From positions 419,529-456,046 of the forward strand of contig NW_019774814.1 in NCBI RefSeq assembly GCF_001039355.2: a stretch of DNA of 36,518 nt, written 5' to 3'. The position numbers and the translations under genes are program-made. Below are positions 1-11,399 of the stretch, one piece after another. The number at the start of each line of letters is the position of its first letter. The first letter of the stretch is position 1. The notes under the pieces are model-generated. The model saw only the letters and a program-made list of their open reading frames with translations. It did not search any database and was not told the DNA's origin. The stretch comes from Lingula anatina (lineage: Eukaryota; Brachiopoda; Lingulata; Lingulida; Lingulidae).

Positions 1-37
<37 letters not shown>
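1..37. repeat. poly-A run at window edge
   Basis: An uninterrupted run of A of at least 37 bases opens the window. It may be the edge of a contig or a retroposon tail. No gene is seen between here and position 275; that stretch is AT-rich and acts as intron or upstream flank of the next entry. Confidence 0.9.
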
Positions 38-38
<1 letters not shown>

Positions 39-275
39 GGAGAGAATTTTTTCTCATTTGCTTATTTTATTGATAGACTCACCTTTGATCTGTTGGATTT
101 TTATTTGGGTGAAACATTTTTTGCTAACTCTCGCATTTTAGTGAGAGGTAAATAAAACCCCAACAATTATGCCCGAACATGTACTACATCTCACATGCAC
201 GTCTCTGTACATTTACAATGACATAAGAATCAACAAATAGTTATGTACAGCAAAGATAATTCTTGCTCCTTTCAG

Positions 276-919
276 ACATGTGTACTTCCACTGTATCCAC
301 CCGTTGTAGGACCCACTACCACGCATTTTATTGCCCATGTGGATGTGGTGGCATATTTAGATCCAAAACTAAGGTATCAAATACAAAGCTAGCCACTATG
401 GCTTCAACGCTGTTTACCTTTGCTAAGAATGTTCTAGAAAAACCTACGGTTAGGTCTAGAATCCCTGTAGCAGTTAACGGGTGTCTCCGTTCTACTGTGA
501 GGGCTCACTGCCCAGTAGTTGTAATCCAAAGAATACATAAACCTAGTCGTATTCCTGTTGCTACTAAAGCTTTGTATGGTGGTGGTGAGGGGAGAAACGA
601 AAGGGGGGAAATTATTGTGGCTGATCCTCTGTGGAGGATGAGGGGTAGGCGTGCTCGTAAAACACCTATGCCTAGATCTCTTTTGCGTTCTCCTTGGCAC
701 CCTATCAGTTACAGGCACACTTCAAGAAGTGTTGCCGATGCTTTGGAAAAGACAAAGTTGTATGGCACCGCTAAGTTGTGTAGTGAGTTTATACATCCCA
801 GTAGAACTGGTAGAATTATGGGAAGTAAAAGTAAGAAAGACATGGCAAAAGTTGCACCCTCTTCTAAAAGGCGCTCAGCCTTTACTAGATTTGTATTGAG
901 AATATTTGGTATGGGGTAA
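276..919 (+). CDS. orphan terminal exon, small basic protein with two SxIP motifs
   Basis: An open frame runs from a good 3' splice site (CTCCTTTCAG, ending at 275) to a TAA at 917-919, giving about 214 residues. The first in-frame ATG is at 278, so the exon could also be read without splicing. Base composition is richer in GC than the surroundings and there is no low complexity, which supports real coding. The product is strongly basic (Arg, Lys, Ser, Pro), with no signal peptide or membrane segment. Two related pieces, RSRIPVAVNG and PSRIPVATKA, carry Ser-x-Ile-Pro in a basic Ser/Pro context, the form of EB1-binding SxIP motifs of microtubule plus-end proteins. The C-terminus is Lys/Ser-rich and ends RFVLRIFGMG. 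I do not recognise the family. Upstream exons would lie outside the window. A microtubule role is only an inference from the motif. Confidence 0.5.
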
Positions 920-1695
920 TATGTTAGCACAAATACCCCTGTTTGTATATATCTTTTCTACTGTATATATATATTATGGCATTTAGTTGTTTAGAGAGAA
1001 CATTTGCAAATTTACATTATCAATTTCAATATTTTTAGAATTCTATACAGAAAGATTTCTGGCAACCTTTTTACGAATTCAATCCTTACATTTGTATACA
1101 ACTTCCTTTGTAAACACTTTGATGACTGTGTGGAAGATATAATATTTTGGATATCTTTGCATAAAACTTTTAGACTTTCTATTTTTTAATCAAATCTCTT
1201 AAACAAATATTTTAGAAAAAAAGGGCATTTAAAACAAAAACTTTTACTGGCTAAATATTATTTTTGAATTGGATTTTTTATCATCTTTGATGAACAGCAA
1301 AAACAATATTGTACATACTGGAGAATTTATGATCATATAATGCAGTAGGATCCATAATAAAACTAACTAAATAAATAAACAAATAGTTTGAAAAAAAGTG
1401 AACAAAAGAAAAAATAAAGAAAACCCTGAAATAAAATTTGAAATAAAAATAAGAAAAGAAATTCTTTCTGCAAAATAGATAAATAAATACATAAAGAAAG
1501 AAATGAGTAAATAAATAGATAATTAAATAAAAGTCTAAAAATTAATGAAAAACAATGAAAATCATGAAACAGAATTCGAAGTATGAATAAAGAAGTAAAA
1601 GTTGTCACATTAATGTTTATCTCCTTTATCAAATAAGATCATTTTGGTTTCATGAAGTAACATGTAGTGTTTATGTTATTTCTGGTTATCATTGA
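920..1695. other. AT-rich stretch without a gene
   Basis: The stretch is very AT-rich, with A-rich low complexity and many short AAATAAAT-type repeats at 1340-1560. Open frames here on both strands are products of that composition. An AATAAA-like site near 1355-1360 could end the transcript of the exon at 276-919, but nothing else supports this. Confidence 0.6.
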
Positions 1696-1944
1696 CTACA
1701 TACTCATTAGAACATCTCTGAGGAGGATTATGTTCTTGTTGGTGCTGGCCACACTAACAGGAACATTTGGAAAGTTCATGATCAACCCTTATTGATTTTG
1801 GCCAAATCTGTAAGGTCATTGGTCATGATCTTTTCATCATAGCATGTGTTTGTGTTGATGTAGGGCCCCATCAACACCAACACTGCTATATTCCTCTGGA
1901 AGTGTGAGTATGTAGGTCTATCATCACCAGTTATATCATTTACT
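1696..1944 (-). pseudogene. coding-like fragment with a frameshift, family unknown
   Basis: On the minus strand a strong 3' splice site (long pyrimidine tract, then CCAG) precedes position 1944. The sequence then reads about 53 residues of high-complexity protein (for example DDRPTYSHFQRNIAV and NTNTCYDEKIMTNDL) to a TGA at 1782-1784. Just before that stop, at an AAGGG run, a one-base shift opens a second frame. It continues for about 28 residues, including MNFPNVPVSVASTNK, to a TAG at 1696-1698. Both parts look coding, so this may be one exon broken by a single indel (a decayed gene piece, or a base error in the G run). No partner exons are visible before the ARNT 3' flank. I do not recognise the protein. 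Confidence 0.4.
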
Positions 1945-2389
1945 CTGGAAAAAAAAAAAAGAAAACATTGTCCACTCAATTATTGTTTATTAGTGAAAAT
2001 AATGAGAAAGTTTTAAATGTAAGGTCAGAACTGATTAATGTGCGAAGAATATAATTGCTTTTTAAATTTCTTTCTCCATAATATTGCAATTTATCTGAAA
2101 AAATTGAATCATGCATAATAAGTAGAGTATAAAGCCAATAATGTTCCACAGGTATGCAGTATTTTGATAAATCTCCATTCTTACATGTTAATATTATGCT
2201 CCTGAACTTTATTAAAATCTATCTTCCACACAGTCATTTTCTTGTGATTTGTATATATACAACTGTTTTCATGTTCTAAGGAACAATTTTTACAATCAGA
2301 TTTTCTTGTCAATTGTAATACAGAACAATACTAAAATATGAAATAAAATATTTTGTCACTCACCATATATTGTTGTTGTTGGTAATGTT
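1945..2389. other. AT-rich stretch without a gene
   Basis: AT-rich, with no supported open frame and no repeat that I can see. Confidence 0.6.
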
Positions 2390-2462
2390 CCTCTCTTTCT
2401 CTCTCTCTTTCTCTCCTCTCTCTCTGTCTCTTCTCTTTCTCTCTCTCCTCTATCTCTGTCTC

Positions 2463-2512
<50 letters not shown>
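2390..2512. repeat. CT-rich microsatellite ending in (CA)n
   Basis: An imperfect polypyrimidine tract of CT and CTTT units passes into a pure (CT)n and then a (CA)n run. The minus-strand frame across it, rich in Glu and Arg, is a low-complexity artefact. The remaining stretch to 3200 is unremarkable AT-rich flank. Confidence 0.95.
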
Positions 2513-3200
2513 AGTATAAACAAGCATAAACATACAGGCACTCATACATAAGCAGACAATATAAAGCTTGGAAAAAAACTTACATGTATCTATATCTCTG
2601 TATTTTAGCATTTAAGAAAAAGCAGCTTTTACATCTCCAAAAACTATCATTAGCTTTAATTTTTCACTGTTTATTCCTTTTTTCATGCTCAAAATTTGTT
2701 TTAAGGGTTAAATAACTTGTGGGAGAACAAAGTTTGGACAGACATGGAAGTTTGAGTTGGAATACTTAAGTTTATTGCTTTGTCTGTGGTACTTTGGAGA
2801 TGAAAAAGCTGCATTTTCACCTGAAACATGCTAAGCCTCCACTCGGTACTGTACACACTCTACAGAAGCTGTGGAAGACATTTGAGAAAATTTTGTGAGT
2901 TCTAATTTTTAAGAATATTGAAGCTCCTTCCTACCTGCACAGTGTGCTTAGCCGAGTCCTATAGAGACAGACATACATTTCAGAAACCTGGCAAAATCTC
3001 TTTACTTCACCATAAAAGACATACATTTGCACAATTTAAGAACGTTTATGACCTTTCCAACTTTTTCATTAATAATAAATAAAATTTCACCTTGGGAATA
3101 ATTTTGTTCATAATAAATAATGTGAACCAAAAATGTGGACAATTTACAATTCTAACACAGATTTCATCTGGTGGTGGCCTAGCATAGATTTTAACATTTT
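2513..3200. other. intergenic flank
   Basis: No gene or clear repeat is seen. The part that is present twice in the window begins at about 3201. Confidence 0.55.
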
Positions 3201-5471
3201 AAAAAACTTTTAAAAACTTAATTTAAAAACTGTGCAAATTGTCTGTTATTTCAGAGTGACAGAATTCAGTGATGAAAAATAAAACAACACAAATGTTTGA
3301 CACATTTATTTATAGAACAACTACAACATTACACATTTACAGTTTTCAAAGCAAATATTTCACTGCTGTGCAGAATATAGTTTACTAGTTTTAATGATAG
3401 TTTATTTCACAACCTTTGATTAATTCTTCCATAATCCTATTAAAATATTTCCTATCTCATTTTTCAAAATCACTTTAAATTGTACCTAAATGCAGCATTT
3501 TACAAGAAATATTTCAGAAAATGGCATTGAGATGTAAAATACAGCCCCCTTACGAGTGCTCAAATAAGTGCTCCAATACCCCCTCCCTCCCATCAACTAC
3601 TTCATAATTCATAATTGTTGTTTGGACAACAAAAAACTCATCAATTCTCAAATTTAACATATATATTTTAAGAGAAAAAGAAAGAACCAAGAGAAATGAC
3701 TAGCAATTTATACAAGGCAAATATAAATAGTTCACCTGCCCCCCCCCCCAAAAAAAAACTATTTTATTGCTTGACATGGTACCTGAACTTATCAATGCCA
3801 TTTCTTAAATTGACCCTTAACATGGTGATAGCTAAATTAGTCTACAACCAATTCAAACATCACCTAGCCATCTATCTTGAATTACATAGGTAGACAATTC
3901 CTAGTCTTATAATGAGTAAGAAGTCTTATCTATGCTGTATCAGCAATGAAAATGCCAAGGTGTATACACCATGATGTACAAACATTACCAGTATTAACCA
4001 CCTGTACAATTGGTACAATACCAGAACAAGACTTGTAAAAATAGACATTTGCACCATGCACATCATATAATACATAGTTCCATCAATATGTAATAGCACA
4101 TGTTCATGCACATTTCAAAAAAATGATCTCCTGATTACTTTGTATTTGGCCGACTTTCGTTGTTTATACTAAATTTAAATACAGGAAGCATTAAAGACCA
4201 CACAAAACTGTATATATGCTTTCTCTTGATTTTTCATAAAATACATACAGCAAGATTATGCTAAAATGCCTTTATGTGTAATATATAATCTGGAAATAGA
4301 CACCACAGTTGGCATATATTTATATATATGAACATAAAACATTCAAAATTAAAATGACAATAACAGCATGCTGACATATTTTTCAAAAATGAAAAACATC
4401 AAATCAATATCATTGATTTTGATATTTTATATTTTTCACAAATGAAAAATATCACATCAAAATCATAGATTAGTCTATCATTTTCCATGATAATTGACGT
4501 TTCAAGACCAGAAAATCTACAATGGTAAATCCAAATATCTGAAAAATTATGCTAGTTGCCCATTTTTCTAACTATTGGATATTTATTTTGGATAGCAGCT
4601 GTTTTCAAAGAATTCACACTCGTAAGGGAAGTTATATGGGAAGGTATCTTTGGCTTTTCCCAAAATTCACCACAACATCTTGAGGTGTGGGTGAACAAAA
4701 CTAAAATAAAGCCATGACTGTTACTACCTGCAATCTTCATCTGCCCTGTCGCTTGACAAAACAGACCTGGCTTGTCAGTTGTAATTGCAAAAACTTTTCT
4801 GATAATAATTTTGACTTAACAGGCAGCCCTGGCAAATGAAAAGAAACTTAGAAATGCTATGTGTCAATGATGGCATTAACAAGTTTATGGCAGATGCTGC
4901 CAATAAAAAGAGAGCTGTACATTTAATATGCACCCACACAAAGGATTTGTATATGATAAAATGACAGATTAAAAATGCACCATATTAAGTTGGACAAACA
5001 GAGAATACATAAAATTAGATAAAATGTACAATTTCCTTCTGAAAAAAAAAGTTTAATCTGACAACCATGAAAAAATAATAATAACCCTCTCACCTCAATA
5101 TTATATGAATGGGCTGTATTCAACAAAGCAATCAATTTCAAAGACTGCTTTGTGGTGACATACAATATATAAGTTGTGTAATTATGCAACTATTACCAAA
5201 ATAGTTCTACCTACACAATATCTCATAATATGTTATGTATATATGTATATAGCAGCAACCTTGGAAACAGGTTGTCGAGAAATGAGAAATATACAATTGT
5301 TTTAACCTCTCAGTGTCTTTCAGATCCTTTCTATTTCTGTATCCAATACATGATGTTAAAAATGTCATCAGGAACTACTTAAAGATTCTCTTTAGGTGTA
5401 TCTTTGCTCTTCATAGAAAATGACCTTACATTATCCTAACACCCCCAACCCCAACACTCCAGCAACTAGAT
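3201..5471 (-). other. ARNT: ARNT 3' UTR and downstream flank, copy A
   Basis: This follows the ARNT stop codon of copy A and is nearly the same as 8185-10473, apart from single-base changes and tract-length differences. A minus-strand AATAAA lies at 3305-3310, so the 3' UTR could be up to about 2.2 kb long; nearer signals are possible. The open frames here (for example 3696-3893 and 4923-5189) differ between the copies and are not supported as genes. A C-run followed by an A-run lies at 3739-3758. Confidence 0.55.
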
Positions 5472-8005
5472 TTACTCTGTGAAGGTACTGAACATCCCAG
5501 ACAGGTCCCCAAATTCTGGGTTAGTGGGCTCCAGCATGCGGAACACCTCCCCGAGCTCCTCAGGTTGCTGCTGTGGCTGCTGTTGTTGTGCCTGTGCTGA
5601 TTGTGTGGCAGTCTGCTGAGCGCCTGCCTCGCTGCCTGCCTGCCAGTGCTGCCACAAGGCGGTGGAAGAGCCAGAGCCTTGGTAACTAGGGTCCTGCGAT
5701 GTGGCTGGACGCTGTCCCGAGCTCAGCTGGGTGTATGATGGACCACCTGCAAAAGTGAAACAATTGTGATGATGACAATTCTTCAAATGTTTCCCAGAGA
5801 GATACCACTGCTTCACAACCGAAAGCTGCAAACATCGATTCAGAAAGATGTACAATGTACTAAACAACTAAACTAAAGACACATTACAGTGTGTGGGTGT
5901 TCAAATTGGAGTTCAAAACTTCAAAAACCTTATCTTTAGTGAAATTCTGTGGGTAAAATACAGTGTATATACAGACATCAGTTATTACATCCTCTTCTGG
6001 CATAATCACAACAGTGACTTCAAACTATTATAGCTCACTTTACACTCACTTCACAACTAATTTACATTCAAGCTGATGATGATGATAAATATCCTGCCTT
6101 TGGGGATAATAAAACCAGATCTATAACATGTCATCAGAAAAACATACATAACTAAAGTGCATATAGGAATAGCATCATAAAGCTAAATGTGTACTCTCAA
6201 AGGCTTTCATTATTACCTTATATTATACATATAGAATACATTAAGTAATATAGGTTTATGTGGCCTGTGTTACCTGGAGAAGTGCTTGGACTCATCTGGC
6301 TGTAGCCTGCACTGCCACTGTATTCTGATCCACCCTGTAACAAACAAAAATGCATGCAGTACAAGAAAGAAAAAACCCTTAAAACATATTCAGACTCATC
6401 AAAGAGGATTTGATGGATGTTGAGAAATAATATGTAACCCTATGTGAAATATCAATTTGGAATTCCAGCAATATTCCAAGGGACAGCAAATAATAACTTA
6501 TTTCAAAAAATATAATCTGAAAAGATCCTTTTGGAATGGATCCTAGGACATATCCTCATATAAATGTCAGATGACACTATAAAGGGTGATATTACCCATT
6601 CAAAACACTCTCTCTCCAGCCATTCAGAACTGAAAGCAGACCTAGTGCAAAGGACTAAATCAATACCATGAACAAAAATCCTTCAACTTACCCTCCTATA
6701 TAAAACCTGTGAGGGCCAGCTTCCCTGTTGACTAGTTGACGGAATCTGTGTGGAACTTTGGGGAATGTTGGAATAAGACTTGACGGGGGACCTGTTGTAA
6801 CTGTAACTGCCAGGTACCATGCCCGGGTACACCTCCCCTGTGTACCTACTGTCCCCGGCATTTTGAGCCATGCTGCTGATGCCTTCCGAGGCCCCCATGC
6901 CGCGGTGGGGAGAGGCGAAGGTGTTGATGGTGGGGGTGGGGTCTGTGCTCTGGTCACCAGGGCTTACCTGACCAGCACTCTGTTGTTGTGAGCTTCTGGA
7001 AAATTCGATAGTAATCAAAATTACACCCTAAAATCTCACATTTAAAGCTCGGACCAAAAACCTAGTGATTAAAAAAAAAATTGATAAACTTTAAAGTATG
7101 TTGAATTTTTAGGATTTAAATGCTCAATATTTCATTCATTCCCTAAAATTTAATGGGAGATCTAATTTACAGGCAAAAAGGTAACACTGTATTGAGATGC
7201 CTTCATTTGGAAAACCTAAATACTTTCAATTTCTCAAAAATATACAGTAATATTCTGGATATTCTATTTAATTATATACATTAACCATCTTAAAATGCTT
7301 AAAGTTCTCTGTTCTTGCTTGGTTCAAAAGCTGGGGCACATAATTTCTCCAGTCAAGTACATTGTATTCTTAGACCATTTAAGCTAAAAGTTTCCCACTC
7401 TTGCTTGGTTCAACAGTTGGGGCACATAATTTCTCCTATAAAGTACACTGTATTCTAAGACCATTTAAAGATGTACATTAACCATGTTAAAAAGCTAAAA
7501 GTTCACCATTCTTGCTTGGTTCAACAATTGGGGCACATACTTTCTCCCTAAAGTTCATTGTAACCGGTTTAAAGATAGACATTTACAATCTTAAACAGCT
7601 AAAAGTTTTTTTTTCTTTGCTTGGTACAACATTTGGGGCATAAACTTTCTCCTTAAAGTACATTGTAACCTGTTTTAATGTTATGCATTAACCATCTCCA
7701 AAAGCTGAATGTTCTGTGTCCTGCTGTGTTCAACAATTGGTGAACAAAAATCCTCACATTTACAAAATAATCATCAGAAGAATTATCTACTGTACTCTTC
7801 TTACAGAGATTCATTTACCAACTTAACTCCCACTGGGATATTTTCTGTTCTTACTTGGCTAAACTGTTGGTGCACACAATGTACTCTACTTCATCTGTGT
7901 ATGGGTTCTGGAAGCTGAAGCTGCTGGTTCTCAGCCACACCCACTCTCCATTTTTGGCCCGGAAGCGATACATGATGGACATAACCTGTCCTTTCAGTTT
8001 TAGCA
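5472..8005 (-). CDS. ARNT: ARNT, last four coding exons, copy A (partial)
   Basis: Four exons match the 3' end of the complete gene exactly in length and phase: 7855-8005 (end of PAS-B), 6692-6995 and 6274-6334 (Pro/Ser/Gln-rich linker) and 5472-5746 (Gln-rich C-terminus with stop). Differences from copy B in the two large C-terminal exons are almost all third-position or synonymous changes, for example AGG versus CGG for one Arg. No upstream ARNT exon lies between 8006 and copy B, so this copy cannot make a full protein by itself. A single N at 8184 separates it from copy B. The simplest reading is that copy A is the other allele, placed in tandem by the assembly. A true duplication offering a second 3' end to the transcript is less likely. 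Confidence 0.85.
5747..6273 (-). other. ARNT: ARNT intron 13, copy A
   Basis: AT-rich intron with GT-AG ends matching copy B at 10749-11278. Nothing else is seen. Confidence 0.7.
6335..6691 (-). other. ARNT: ARNT intron 12, copy A, empty site
   Basis: This is the short form of the intron. The matching intron in copy B is about 1.2 kb longer because of the element at 11621-12773. The empty site lies near 6598-6625. Confidence 0.75.
7295..7750 (-). repeat. tandem array derived from the ARNT exon 11 end, copy A
   Basis: About five imperfect units spaced 90-130 bp apart. Each contains, on the plus strand, a core such as CTTGCTTGGTTCAACAATTG followed by GGGCACATA and TTTCTCC. The core resembles the 3' end of exon 11 with its donor (7849-7885 on the plus strand). 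The array lies in intron 11, just downstream of that exon in the direction of transcription. The same array is in copy B at 13460-13920. Confidence 0.75.
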
Positions 8006-8184
8006 CTGGAAAAATATAATAAAAATGTCAATATGAAAACATTATTCAACATTCAATATATAAAGGTAATTCTGGATATGGTTTTTTCTTAAGGTAAAAT
8101 GGTATTATCTAAGATAACTAGAGGATCAGAGAGGCGATACCGCCTCCGAATATTGTACCACCAGCTGGAGCAAGCGCATTTGTN
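8006..8184. other. end of copy A and junction N
   Basis: After the exon 11 acceptor of copy A, about 100 bp resembles the copy B intron loosely. A more GC-rich piece (about 8120-8183) without match in the window then leads to a single N at 8184. Copy B starts directly after the N. This is the signature of a contig join. Confidence 0.75.
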
Positions 8185-10473
8185 TAAAAACTTTTAAAAA
8201 CTTAATTTAAAAACTGTGCAAATTGTCTGTTATTTCAGAGTGACAGAATTCAGTGATGAAAAATAAAACAACACAAATGTTTGACACATTTATTTATAGA
8301 ACAACTACAACATTACACATTTACAGTTTTCAAAGCAAATATTTTACTGCTGTGCAGAATATAGTTTACTAGTTTTAATGATAGTTTATTTCACAACCTT
8401 TGATTAATTCTTCCATAATCCTATTAAAATATTTCCTATCTCATTTTTCAAAATCACTTTAAATTGTACCTAAATGCAGCATTTTACAAGAAATATTTCA
8501 GAAAATGGCATTGAGATGTAAAATACAGCACCCTTACGAGTGCTCAAATAAGTGCTCCAATACCCCCTCCCTCCCATCAACTACTTCATAATTCATAATT
8601 GTTGCTTGGACAACAAAAAACTTGTCATCAATTCTTAAATTTAACATATATATTTTAAGGGAAAAAGAAAGAACCAAGAGAAATGACTAGCAATTTATAC
8701 AAGGCAATTATAAATAGTTCATCCCCCCCCCCCCCCCCAAAAAAAAAAAAAAAAAAAAAAAAAAAACTTTTTTATTGCTTGACATGGTACCTGAACTTAT
8801 CCATACCATTTCTTAAATTGACCCTTAACATGGTGATGGCTAAATTAGTCTACAACCAATTCAAACATCACCTTGCCATCTATCTTGAATTACATAGGTA
8901 GACAATTCTTAGTCTTATAATGAGTAAGAAGTCTCATCTTTGCTGTATCAGCAATGAAAATGCCAAGGTGTATACACCACGATGTACAAACACTACCAGT
9001 ATTAACCACCTGTACAATTGGTACAATACTAAAACAAGACTTGTAAAAATAGACATTTGCACCATGCACGTCCAACAATGATACACAGTTCCATCAATAT
9101 GTAATAGCACATTTCAAAAAATGTGATCTCCTGATTACTTTCGTTGTTTATACTAAATTTAAATACAGGAAGCATTAAAGACCACACAAAACTGTATATA
9201 TGCTTTCTCTTGATTTTTCATAAAATACATACAGCAAGATTATGCTAAAATGCCTTTATGTGTAATATATAATCTGGAAATAGACACCACAGTTGGCATA
9301 TATTAATATATACGAACATAAAAAATTCAAAATTAAAATGACAGTAACAGCATGCTGACATATTTTTCAAAAATGAAAAACATCAAATCAATATCATTGA
9401 TTTTGATATTTTATATTTTTCACAAATGAAAAATATCACATCAAAATCATAGATAAGTCTATCATTTTCCATGATAACTGACATTTCAAGACCAGAAAAT
9501 CTACAATGGTAAATCACAAATATCTGAAAAATTATGCTAGTTGCCCATTTTTCTAACTATTGGATATTTATTTTGGATAAGCAGCTGTTTTTAAAGAATT
9601 CACACTAGTAAGGAAGGTTATATGGGAAGGTATCTTTGGCTTTTCCCAAAATTCACCACAACATCTTGAGGTGTAGGTGAACAAAACTAAAATAAAGCCA
9701 TGACTGTTACTAACTGCAATCTTCATCTGCCCTGTGGCTCGACAAAACAGACCTGGCTTGTCAGTTGTAATTGCAAGAACTTTTCTGATAATAACTTTGA
9801 CATAACAGGCAGCCCTGGCAAATGAAAAGAAACGTAGAAATGCTATTTGTCAATGATGGCATTAACATGTTTATGGCAGATGCTGCCAATAAAAAGAGAG
9901 CTGTACATAATATATATATGCACCCACACAAAGGATTTGTATATGATAAAATGACAGATTAAAAATGCACCATATTAAGAGTTGGACAAACAGCGAATAC
10001 ATAAAATTAGATAAAATGTACAATTTCCTTCTGAAAAAAAAAAAAAAAACAAAAACAGTTTAATCTGACAACCATGAAAAAATAACAATAACCCTCTCAC
10101 CTCAATATTATATGAATGGGCTGTATTCAACAAAGCAATCAATTTCAAAGACTGCTTTGTGGTGACATACAATATATAAGTTGTGTAATTATGCAACTAT
10201 TACCAAAATAGTTCTACCTACACAATATCTCATAATATGTTATGTATATATATATAGCAGCAACCTTGGAAACAGGTTGTCGAGAAATGAGAAATATACA
10301 ATTGTTTTAACCTCTCAGTGTCTTTCAGATCCTTTCTATTTCTGTATCCAATACATGATGTTAAAAATGTCATCAGGAACTTAAAGATTCTCTTTAGGTG
10401 TATCTTTGCTCTTCATAGAAAATGACCTTACATTATCCTAACACCCCCAACCCCAACACTCCAGCACCTAGAT
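8185..10473 (-). other. ARNT: ARNT 3' UTR and downstream flank, copy B
   Basis: Same content as 3201-5471. A minus-strand AATAAA lies at 8289-8294, the same signal as in copy A. The poly-C/poly-A tract is much longer here (8723-8766). An inverted repeat with ATGAAAAA/TTTTTCA arms lies at about 9368-9440. Confidence 0.55.
8723..8766. repeat. poly-C then poly-A tract, length differs between copies
   Basis: About 16 C then 28 A. The same site in copy A (3739-3758) has 11 C and 9 A. Replication slippage between alleles, or a base-calling problem in homopolymers, explains it. Confidence 0.9.
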
Positions 10474-11365
10474 TTACTCTGTGAAGGTACTGAACATCCC
10501 AGACAGGTCCCCAAATTCTGGGTTAGTGGGCTCCAGCATGCGGAACACCTCCCCGAGCTCCTCAGGTTGCTGCTGTGGCTGCTGTTGTTGTGCCTGTGCT
10601 GATTGTGTGGCAGTCTGCTGAGCGCCTGCCTCGCTGCCTGCCTGCCAGTGCTGCCACAAGGCTGTGGAAGAGCCAGAGCCTTGGTAACTAGGGTCCTGCG
10701 ACGTGGCTGGACGCTGTCCCGAGCTCAGCTGGGTGTATGATGGACCACCTGCAAAAGTGAAACAATTGTGATGATGACAATTCTTCAAATGTTTCCCGAA
10801 GAGATACTACTGCTTCACAACCGAAAGCTGCAAACATCGATTCAGAAAGATGTACAATGTACTAAACAACTGAACTAAAGACACATTACAAAGGTGTGGG
10901 TGTTCAAATTGGAGTTCAAAACTGCAAAAACATTATCTTTAGTGAAATTCTGTGGGTAAAATACAGTGTATATACAGACATCAGTTATTACATCCTCTTC
11001 TGGCATAATCACAACAGTGACTTCAAACTATTATAGCTCACTTCACACTCACTTCACAACTAATTTATATTCAAGCTGATGATGATGCATATTCTGCCTT
11101 TGGGGATAATAAAACCAGATCTATAACATGTCACCAGAAAAACATACACAACTAAAGTGCATATAGGAATAGCACCATAAAGCTAAATGTGTACTCCCAA
11201 CAGCTTTCATTATGACCTTATATTGTATATATATATATAGAACACATTAGTATTATAGGTTTAAGTGGCCTGTGTTACCTGGAGAAGTGCTTGGACTCAT
11301 CTGGCTGTAGCCTGCACTGCCACTGTATTCTGATCCACCCTGTAACAACAAAAATGCATTCAGTA

Positions 11366-11399
<34 letters not shown>

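Noticed and set aside
434-718. Minus-strand open frame of 94 codons
   Set aside because: It lies fully inside the orphan exon on the opposite strand and has no signals of its own.
2331-2549. Glu/Arg-rich minus-strand open frame
   Set aside because: It is the translation of the CT microsatellite.
6688-6991. Other open frames over ARNT exon 12, on both strands (also at 12875-13144)
   Set aside because: Shadows of the exon; differences between copies A and B are silent only in the ARNT frame.
5472-8005. A second independent ARNT gene
   Set aside because: It has only the last four coding exons, no start or bHLH, and is bounded by an assembly N.
8683-8901. Plus-strand frame with poly-Pro and poly-Lys
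   Set aside because: The product of a C-run and A-run in the ARNT 3' flank; tract length differs in copy A.
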